Shown piece after piece: positions 35,024 to 41,730 of a DNA stretch of 64,000 bases; the stretch's first letter is position 1, and every line of letters starts with the position of its first letter. A program made the position numbers and the translations under genes. The stretch comes from Bacteroidota bacterium (GTDB lineage Bacteria > Bacteroidota > Ignavibacteria > Kryptoniales > JAKASW01). The stretch is taken from contig JAKAMG010000019.1 of the NCBI GenBank assembly GCA_021812985.1, forward strand, positions 2,295 through 66,294, written 5' to 3'. The notes below the pieces were generated by a model. The model saw only the letters and a program-made list of their open reading frames with translations, searched no databases and had not been told where the DNA came from.

Positions 35024-35416
35024 TCAGGATTTAGATGAATTGGCGCTTTCCAAATGTCCTTTGATGATCTGCCTGATCCGGTTTTTCTGGTCGACGAGGA
35101 CGACTGTGGGCTCATAAGTCCTGGCTTCTTTCTCCTCGAATTCCGCGTAGGAAATAACTATCACCTCGTCACCCACAGTACCGAGGCGGGCGGCGGGGCC
35201 GTTAAGGCAAATTATACCGGAATTAGCCTCCCCAGGTATAATGTAAGTTTCGAAGCGTTCGCCGTTGTTTACGTTTACAACCTGCACCTTCTCGTATGGA
35301 AGTATGCCGGAAGCCTTGAGAAGTTCAGAATCCACCGTGAGGCTCCCTTCATAGTAGAGCTCGGCTTCAGTAACGCGGGCCCTGTGAATCTTCGCTTTGC
35401 AAAGTGTTAAGATCAA
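35024..35416 (-). CDS. panD: Aspartate 1-decarboxylase (pyruvoyl enzyme)
   Basis: The product is 130 residues. Autocleavage at the Gly-Ser bond in YEGSLTVD (near residue 24-25) gives the small chain and the pyruvoyl-bearing large chain, which decarboxylates aspartate to beta-alanine for pantothenate and CoA. KAKIHRARVT at the N-terminus and NGPAARLGTVGDEVIVISY later are family motifs. A TTG start (35416) with GGAGCG upstream aligns with the usual MxRTM..KSKIHRA opening. The C-terminal tail (VVLVDQKNRIRQII and beyond) is normal. Confidence 0.94.
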   Translation of the reverse strand: MILTLCKAKIHRARVTEAELYYEGSLTVDSELLKASGILPYEKVQVVNVNNGERFETYIIPGEANSGIICLNGPAARLGTVGDEVIVISYAEFEEKEARTYEPTVVLVDQKNRIRQIIKGHLESANSSKS

Positions 35417-35551
35417 TCGCGCTCCAATAGTATTGTCAGATTTAGATTACCAACGGCGTAAGTTATCACCGGCCGGAACAGTTTTCAAGGAAGGGATAGG
35501 TTTCGAAATCCATCTTCCGCTCTGAGGAGGTCATTTCGCGGACGCGAAAGT

Positions 35552-35582
35552 AACCCGGCAGGATAATAGCCTGTCCGGGTTA
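35552..35582 (-). terminator. Probable terminator of the argF-arcC-pyrB operon
   Basis: A long imperfect hairpin begins within the pyrB stop codon (TAA at 35580-35582): AACCCGG pairs with CCGGGTT and an inner CAGG with CCTG, with a 7-base loop. Only a short T-rich stretch follows on the minus strand, so termination may be weak or the hairpin may protect the 3' end. Confidence 0.5.
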
Positions 35583-36488
35583 ACCTTCGAGGACCGACGC
35601 TAGGAGCGCCATCCTGACAAGAATACCGTTCCTCGTCTGCCTGAAATAGGCCGATCGCGGATCAGCATCAACTTCGGGCGAAATCTCGGATGCCCTGGGT
35701 AGGGGGTGCATTACGATAGCCTTGCTCGGGAGGAGCTTCATTAGAGACTCATCCATGAAAAAGTGCTTCGGCTCAACCCCCTCCCTCTCTGAGGGACCTA
35801 GCCTCGTCATATAAACGACATCCACTTCATTAATTATCTTCCGGAGGTCCTCCTCTTCCGTGTACCAAACATTATGATGGTGCAGGTAATCAATGATATC
35901 TTGTCTCATCCGGAGCTGCTTCGGAGCGATGAAGTATAGTTTAACCCTCTCGAACTTACTGAGGAGATAGGAAAGTGATCTGACAGTTCGACCATCCGCG
36001 AGATTACCGACCATGGCTATCTTCACTCCATCGATCGTCTTGATTTCCCTGTGAATCGTGTAGAGGTCGAGGAGAGCCTGCGTCGGATGCTGCCCCCCCT
36101 TCCCATCCCCCGCGTTAATGACCGGTACCGATGCAACGGCAGCCGCCCTCGCCGCCCCGCCCACCTCATCCGATCTTATGACAATTACATCCGAGTAATT
36201 GCTGACCACCCTGACGGTGTCTTCCAGGGTTTCTCCCAGCATTACAGAGGAAAACTGGTGGGCGCTTTCAGTGGCAAGGATGCTGCCGCCAAGCCTCAGC
36301 ATGGCAGACTCAAACGAAAAGCGAGTACGAGTGGAATGCTCATAGAAGAGAAGCGCCATGATCCGCCCCCTGTAATCGGAGGTCCCGCCGCGCGCAAGGA
36401 CGCGTTCCATGTTGTCCGCAAGCGCGAAGAGCTCCATAAGCGCGGGAACCGTGAACTGCTGAGATTCAATGACATGCCTGATCTTCAT
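35580..36488 (-). CDS. pyrB: Aspartate carbamoyltransferase, catalytic subunit
   Basis: The product is 302 residues and makes N-carbamoyl-aspartate from carbamoyl phosphate and aspartate. The carbamoyl-phosphate loop STRTRFSFESAMLRLGG is intact near residue 52-68, HPTQALLDLYTI binds the carbamoyl group, and VYMTRLGPSERE and VMHPLPRASEISPEVD complete the aspartate domain. No pyrI regulatory gene is adjacent. It follows the carbamate kinase stop by two bases, so it is coupled to it. Confidence 0.96.
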   Translation of the reverse strand: MKIRHVIESQQFTVPALMELFALADNMERVLARGGTSDYRGRIMALLFYEHSTRTRFSFESAMLRLGGSILATESAHQFSSVMLGETLEDTVRVVSNYSDVIVIRSDEVGGAARAAAVASVPVINAGDGKGGQHPTQALLDLYTIHREIKTIDGVKIAMVGNLADGRTVRSLSYLLSKFERVKLYFIAPKQLRMRQDIIDYLHHHNVWYTEEEDLRKIINEVDVVYMTRLGPSEREGVEPKHFFMDESLMKLLPSKAIVMHPLPRASEISPEVDADPRSAYFRQTRNGILVRMALLASVLEG

Positions 36489-36490
36489 GT

Positions 36491-37435
36491 TCAGCCTCCC
36501 CTTCTTATGTGTGTACCATAATCCCCATTCAACGCCTCGACGAGGTGGCGGGGACTGGTAATGATTACTTCCTCTCCGCCGCGCCCGATGAATTCAACAG
36601 CCGCTTCTATCTTGGGCCGCATGCTCCCTGGAGCGAACTCACCGGCGGAAAGAAATCCGAGGACTTCTTCGAAAGGAGGATACTTGAGCTGAACCTGGTC
36701 GGGCTTCCCGTAATTCACGCAGACGAAGTCGACGTCAGTCGAGATCAGCATCCTCCCGAGCCCCAGTTCGGACGCGAGGAGGGCAGAGCTCAAGTCCTTG
36801 TCGACCACGGCCTCCACGCCGACTAGAAACCCATCTTCGGCCGCCACGGGTATTCCGCCACCACCGGCCGCTATCACAATTATGCCGCTCTCGAGGCATC
36901 TCCTGATAGAGTCTATCTCCAGTATCTCAGTCGGTTTTGGTGACGGAACTACCCTCCTATACCCTCGCGATGCATCCTCGGCTACATGCCATCCGAACTG
37001 ATCTCTCTTTCTCTCCGCGTCCTCCCTGTGATAGAAAGGCCCGACAGGTTTGGACGGGTGAGCAAAGTCGGGATCGTCCCTCCTCACCCTGACCTGGGTG
37101 ACAACCGCAGTCACGGGAGTGTCTATTCCTCTCCCGCGTAGCTCGGACATCAAAGCGTTCTGAAGTATGTAGCCTATCTCCCCCTGTGTTGCGGCAACGC
37201 AAACATCGAGCGGATGAGAGTACGTAAGTGCCGATCCCGACTCAGAGCGGAGGAGTTGGGAACCTACCTGGGGCCCATTCCCATGGGTTATGACGAGCCG
37301 GTAGCCGAGCGCCGCGATGTCGGCGATATGGCGTGCTGTGACGCGCGCGTTCCCGATCTGCTCGTCGATCGTCCCTCGCTGACCTGCCCGGATAAGCGAA
37401 TTCCCGCCAACAGCCACCAGAACTGCGTCGTTCAC
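36491..37435 (-). CDS. arcC: Carbamate kinase
   Basis: The product is 314 residues and interconverts carbamate + ATP with carbamoyl phosphate + ADP. The amino-acid kinase fold is complete: AVGGNSL at the start, THGNGPQVGSQLL near residue 50, VVPSPKPTEI, the nucleotide loop AAGGGGIPV near 190, and VDKDLSSALLASELG. In fermenting bacteria it makes ATP from citrulline; in some thermophiles it makes carbamoyl phosphate. No arginine deiminase (arcA) is nearby. Being flanked by both transcarbamoylase genes, it may supply their substrate. Confidence 0.95.
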   Translation of the reverse strand: MNDAVLVAVGGNSLIRAGQRGTIDEQIGNARVTARHIADIAALGYRLVITHGNGPQVGSQLLRSESGSALTYSHPLDVCVAATQGEIGYILQNALMSELRGRGIDTPVTAVVTQVRVRRDDPDFAHPSKPVGPFYHREDAERKRDQFGWHVAEDASRGYRRVVPSPKPTEILEIDSIRRCLESGIIVIAAGGGGIPVAAEDGFLVGVEAVVDKDLSSALLASELGLGRMLISTDVDFVCVNYGKPDQVQLKYPPFEEVLGFLSAGEFAPGSMRPKIEAAVEFIGRGGEEVIITSPRHLVEALNGDYGTHIRRGG

Positions 37436-37439
37436 ATAA

Positions 37440-38357
37440 TCACTTCCTTATTAAGGTGTAGATAACCGCCTTTTGAGAGTGTAACCGGTTTTCAGATTCA
37501 TCCCAGACAACCGACTGTTTCGAATCTATGACGTCGTCAGTGACTTCCTCCCCGCGGTGGGCAGGAAGGCAATGCAGAAACACTGCTGATTTCCTGGCGA
37601 GCTTCATGAGCCGCTTGTTCACCTGGTATCCGTTGAAGGCCTTAAGCCGCTCCTCTTTCTCATCCTCCTGCCCCATGCTGACCCACACGTCCGTATAAAC
37701 GGCGTCCGCGTCGCGCACGGCCTCGGCCGGATCGTGGTACACTTCGATGCTCGCCCCACTCTTCTTCGCATCGCCCTTCGCAATCTTAACTACTTCCTGC
37801 GAGGGCTCGTACCCGACCGGACACCCTATTGCAAAATTCATCCCGACCTTTGCGGCCATGAGCATCAAGGAGTTGCAAACGTTATTTCCGTCCCCAACGA
37901 ACGTCAGCTTCTTTCCTTTCAGCTTTCCGAGATGCTCCTGCATGGTGAGGAAGTCACCTATGGCCTGACAAGGATGCTCAAAGTCCGTCAGCGCGTTCAC
38001 GACCGGTATCTTCATGTACCTCCCCATGTCGACGCAGGCCTGATGGGAATATGTCCTGACGACGACGGCATCCATCCATCTTTCGAGGTTCTTCGACACA
38101 TCGTGTACGCTTTCTCTCTTTCCGAGATTGATGTCGGACTGAGTCAGGTAAACCGAATGACCCCCAAGCTGGTATATCCCTACGTCGAAAGTCACGTGTG
38201 TGCGGAGGGACTGTTTCTCAAATATCAGGGCAACCGACTTTCCACGAAGCGAGTTCTTGTATTTAACCGGGCGCTTCTTCATGTCTGCCGCGACATCCAC
38301 AAGTTTCTGGAGCTCTCTCGGTGACCAATCAGCTATGCTTAAAAAATCTCTCTTCAT
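37440..38357 (-). CDS. argF: Ornithine carbamoyltransferase
   Basis: The product is 305 residues and makes citrulline from ornithine and carbamoyl phosphate. HPCQAIGDFLTM and the ornithine-side HCLPAHRGEEVTDDVID are typical. The carbamoyl-phosphate loop reads QSLRTHVTF instead of the common xSTRTRxSF: the second position is Leu, as in some clades, but the last Arg is His. That could lower affinity for the phosphate or signal a shifted specificity. It is separated from carbamate kinase by four bases and from the GTPase gene upstream by 128 bases. Confidence 0.92.
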   Translation of the reverse strand: MKRDFLSIADWSPRELQKLVDVAADMKKRPVKYKNSLRGKSVALIFEKQSLRTHVTFDVGIYQLGGHSVYLTQSDINLGKRESVHDVSKNLERWMDAVVVRTYSHQACVDMGRYMKIPVVNALTDFEHPCQAIGDFLTMQEHLGKLKGKKLTFVGDGNNVCNSLMLMAAKVGMNFAIGCPVGYEPSQEVVKIAKGDAKKSGASIEVYHDPAEAVRDADAVYTDVWVSMGQEDEKEERLKAFNGYQVNKRLMKLARKSAVFLHCLPAHRGEEVTDDVIDSKQSVVWDESENRLHSQKAVIYTLIRK

Positions 38358-38485
38358 TCATTTATCTCCTTAGGAACAGAAGTCACGAAATACCGGCTCT
38401 AAACATCCGGCGGCCAAACGGCCTGTTTCCGCCAAAACCGGCCACTTCCCCGGTTCTTCATCGGTTGAGTTGTCTCAGGCGGAGG

Positions 38486-39817
38486 TCATGACAATTTATG
38501 CTCCGCCAGAAATCCTTCCAATATTTCTTTGAGACCGGGTTTCGTAATCTCTGCCAGATCGTAACGCACCCTGACAGAGGGCTTCCTGATCTTCACGACC
38601 CTGCGCAGGTCAATCGGGGTTCCAATTACAACTGTGTCACATTCGACTCTGTCGATTGTCGCTTCGAGGTCCCTGACCTGCTTGTTGCCGTACCCCATCG
38701 CAGGGAGCAGCGTCCCGGTCTTCGGATATTTCCTGAAGGTCTCAGAGATGGAATCGACGGCCCATCTCCGCGGGTCTACCAGCTCGCTGGCTCCGAATTT
38801 CCGCGCCGCTATGACGCCCGCGCCATATGACATCCCTCCGTGCGTGAGAGTCGGACCGTCCTCAACAACAAGCACTCTCTTGCCTCGGATGAGAGATTCA
38901 TCTTCGACGGTGACAGGGGAGGCACCTTCGATTATCCTAGCGTTTGGATTCACCGCCAGTACATTGCGCCTGACGGCATCGACGTTTTCCCGAATGGCGG
39001 ACTCGACTTTGTTAATCAACACGACATCAGCAAGTATTATGTTCGTCATCCCAGCGTAGTAGGATACCTCGTCGCCCGGTCTATGCGGGTCGGCCACGGT
39101 TATCGTAAGGTCGGGACGATAGAAGGAGGTGTCGTTGTTGCCGCCGTCCCAGACTATGACATCGGCTTCCTCCTCAGCCTCACGAAGAATGGCGCCATAG
39201 TCGACTCCGGCATATATGATAGTACCGTTCGTGATGTGAGGTTCGTACTCCTCCATCTCTTCTATGGTGCAGTCATGCTTTTTCAGATCTTCTATGCTCG
39301 CGTACCGCTGCACCTTCTGCCGCACGAGGTCGCCATACGGCATCGGGTGCCTGACCGCCACTACCCGCAAACCTTTCTCTCTGAGGATGCTGCAGACCTT
39401 CCGCGAAGTTTGGCTCTTCCCGGAGCCTGTGCGCACCGCCACGACGGCAATCACCGGAACCCTACTCTCGAGCATTGTCTCCCTGACGCCAAGGAGCCTG
39501 AACGATGATCCGAGCGCGTTGACCTGCGAGGCGGCCGTCATGACATAATTGAATGACACGTCAGAGTAGGCAAAGACCGCCTCATCGACGCCGTTGCTTC
39601 TTATCAGTTGAGGAAGCTGATACTCAGGGAATATCGGTATCCCGCCGGGGTAAAGTCTCCCTGCCAGTTCGGCGGGATATTTCCTTCCGTCGATATTAGG
39701 TATCTGCGTGGCGGTGAATGCCACCACCTCGAATTGCTCGTTGTCCCTGAAGACGGTGTTGAAATTGTGAAAGTCTCTTCCCGCAGCCCCTAAGATTACT
39801 ACCTTCGTCCGCTTCAT
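38486..39817 (-). CDS. Cyclic 2,3-diphosphoglycerate synthetase-like P-loop protein
   Basis: This 443-residue protein opens with a nucleotide-binding segment VVILGAAGRDFHNFNTVFRD, followed by FAYSDV, a P-loop VRTGSGKSQTSRKV near residue 130, the GVDYGAIL region, a Walker-B-like DVIVWDGGNNDTSFYRPD, and INKVESA, giving the look of a G3E/SIMIBI-type ATPase or GTPase. The architecture and motifs match the family named after the methanogen enzyme that makes cyclic 2,3-diphosphoglycerate, but bacterial members have not been tied firmly to that product. It is upstream of the carbamoyl-phosphate operon, so a link with carbamoyl metabolism is suspected by context only. Confidence 0.8.
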   Translation of the reverse strand: MKRTKVVILGAAGRDFHNFNTVFRDNEQFEVVAFTATQIPNIDGRKYPAELAGRLYPGGIPIFPEYQLPQLIRSNGVDEAVFAYSDVSFNYVMTAASQVNALGSSFRLLGVRETMLESRVPVIAVVAVRTGSGKSQTSRKVCSILREKGLRVVAVRHPMPYGDLVRQKVQRYASIEDLKKHDCTIEEMEEYEPHITNGTIIYAGVDYGAILREAEEEADVIVWDGGNNDTSFYRPDLTITVADPHRPGDEVSYYAGMTNIILADVVLINKVESAIRENVDAVRRNVLAVNPNARIIEGASPVTVEDESLIRGKRVLVVEDGPTLTHGGMSYGAGVIAARKFGASELVDPRRWAVDSISETFRKYPKTGTLLPAMGYGNKQVRDLEATIDRVECDTVVIGTPIDLRRVVKIRKPSVRVRYDLAEITKPGLKEILEGFLAEHKLS

Positions 39818-40150
39818 TGCATTTCCCTTTCAATATTTTGATGAGAGCCCTGCTCATTCCCGGCAGGTAGGTCGATACCTGGCCGGCTGATCGATTGAAA
39901 AGTTTTGGGTAGCGCTCTGAAGACAGCTATCGCGGTCGCGAGTAGCTAATAGTCATGTAGGATCACACAAACTCTTTGCCCGTGCATACCTGCAAAATCA
40001 TAGCTTGAACTTTCGAGAATATCAAGTCTCCAACAGGATGGTGAGGACGGGACCCTAATAGCACTTGGATACTCGCCAAAGGAAGTTGTTATCGCGCCCC
40101 TCATCCTATCATGGCGACAGATTTTGCGGGCCAAATCGCCCGTCACTCGC
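39818..40150. other. Gene-free stretch with an upstream hairpin
   Basis: No gene is seen. On the minus strand, some 40 bases before the GTPase start, bases 39860-39886 form a hairpin (CCGG-CAGGTA pairing with TACCTG-CCGG, one bulged G, six-base loop), a possible 5' leader structure. The remainder shows no recognised element. Confidence 0.45.
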
Positions 40151-40846
40151 TCACCAGACAAACGGAATCATTCTATATCTGACTCTATTCATGTAGTCAG
40201 AATATCCGGGGAGTCCTTCTCTTAAGACGCTCTCCTCGTTCCTAATCCTGATGACAAGGAGCATCGGAATTGACAATACAGGAATGATGGCGAAATAGGA
40301 TCCCAGCACCAGCATGGCGGACACGTAGAGGAGGGTCGCAGATCCGTACATCGGATGACGTACCACCGAGTACATGCCCTTGTCTATCAGCTTCTGTCCC
40401 TCCTGGATCTCCACTACCCTGGAGGCATACCTGTTTTGAACCATCACGACGAAGAAGGAGAAGTAACCGGTGAGCATGGCAAAAGTTGAAAGTATGACCA
40501 CCCAAAGTGGCACACTTGACCAGCCATACCTGTAATCAAAACCGGGGATTGAGAAGCTGATCAGAAACGTGACAAGCGAAAGGAGGAGATACAACCTTTG
40601 AGGTTTCTCTTTTTCCCTTGTCTTCATGCGCTTTTCGAGGAGATCCGGTGCCTTCAAAAGAAGATAAACCAGCACAGCAAGCATCGGGATGAAAAGCGCG
40701 CCAAGAAACAGCCAGGCATTCCAGAACCTTAGACTGCCGGCCGTTGAAAAAAGAAGCCCCCCGACCAATGCTAAGCTCGCGACGTAAAAAAGAAATGCGC
40801 GGGCCGCAAGCTTCAGTCCGGACGAAGAAGACATGTTAGGACCCAT
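40151..40846 (-). CDS. Isoprenylcysteine carboxyl methyltransferase-family membrane protein
   Basis: The product is 231 residues with five or six membrane helices. The conserved C-terminal region GMYSVVRHPMYGSATLLY and IRIRNEESVLREGLPGYSDYMNRVRYRMIPFVW matches the ICMT/PEMT-like fold, which binds S-adenosylmethionine at the membrane face. Bacterial members modify lipids or small hydrophobic molecules rather than proteins; the substrate is unknown. The start ATG at 40846 follows GGAGGG. It has no obvious operon partner. Confidence 0.83.
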   Translation of the reverse strand: MGPNMSSSSGLKLAARAFLFYVASLALVGGLLFSTAGSLRFWNAWLFLGALFIPMLAVLVYLLLKAPDLLEKRMKTREKEKPQRLYLLLSLVTFLISFSIPGFDYRYGWSSVPLWVVILSTFAMLTGYFSFFVVMVQNRYASRVVEIQEGQKLIDKGMYSVVRHPMYGSATLLYVSAMLVLGSYFAIIPVLSIPMLLVIRIRNEESVLREGLPGYSDYMNRVRYRMIPFVW

Positions 40847-41083
40847 AATCCCTCCTGACTTACGACAAACAACATCGTCCTTTTCTCACCCACACCAACG
40901 ACTGCCTCAACGTGATAATAACGCTCCGCTCCGAAGATGCCAAATGCTCCACCTCGTGCATGCAGAGAACATTACTGGCGAACTGGGCAAAAGATCGCCC
41001 GCTTCTTTGCCTTTTCCTGAGCGCCCGCATATATTCACAGGTTCAGATCAACGAAGCAAAGAGAAGGGAGTAAGACAAATCAA

Positions 41084-41575
41084 ATGGTCGGGAAAGACAA
41101 ATCAGCAGTAATCAGATTCGCCAAAGAGACAGAATGCGGAACCATACTCGAATTCATCAAGTCACTTGCGGAGTACGAGAAGCTTTTGGACGATGTACAG
41201 GCGACCGAGGAGATGCTGCGGGAATACATATTCAATAGGCATATCGCCGAGGTCATCTTCGCCGAAGTTGACGGTCAGCCTGTCGGTTTTGCCCTCTTCT
41301 TTCACAACTTCTCGACATTCGTCGGAAGGCCCGGGATATATCTTGAGGATCTTTTCGTGAAGCCAGAATATCGCGGAAGAGGAATTGGAAAGCAGCTCCT
41401 CGTTTATCTTGCCGGCCTCGCGAAGGAGCGCGGATGCGGAAGATTTGAGTGGGCCGTTCTTAATTGGAACAAGAGCGCAATCGCTTTTTACGAGTCGCTG
41501 GGCGCCGTGCCGATGAACGAGTGGACAGTCTACAGGCTTGCGGGGAATGCGCTCGATAAGTTGGCGAATACGTGA
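41084..41575 (+). CDS. GNAT N-acetyltransferase, diamine/SSAT type
   Basis: The product is 163 residues. The acetyl-CoA binding motif A reads VKPEYRGRGIGKQLLVYLA near residues 90-108, and WAVLNWNKSAIAFYESLGA is motif B. The early half (IRFAKETECGTILEFIKSLAEYEKL) and FVGRPGIYLEDLFV are the pattern of spermidine/spermine or diamine acetyltransferases. It therefore probably acetylates a polyamine or another amine in the cytoplasm. It is an isolated plus-strand gene in the middle of minus-strand DNA. Confidence 0.88.
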   Translation: MVGKDKSAVIRFAKETECGTILEFIKSLAEYEKLLDDVQATEEMLREYIFNRHIAEVIFAEVDGQPVGFALFFHNFSTFVGRPGIYLEDLFVKPEYRGRGIGKQLLVYLAGLAKERGCGRFEWAVLNWNKSAIAFYESLGAVPMNEWTVYRLAGNALDKLANT

Positions 41576-41730
41576 CCATACCATTCTTGGGATAATTCCG
41601 CGCTCATACTGTCAGGAGAACACCTGCAAACTGCACCGCAGAGAGGGACTCACCACCCGCCGCACTTCCCCCTGTCGGAGGAAGTGCGGGGACGGCGTGC
41701 TGATTATGAATAAAGAAGATTCACCGAAGG

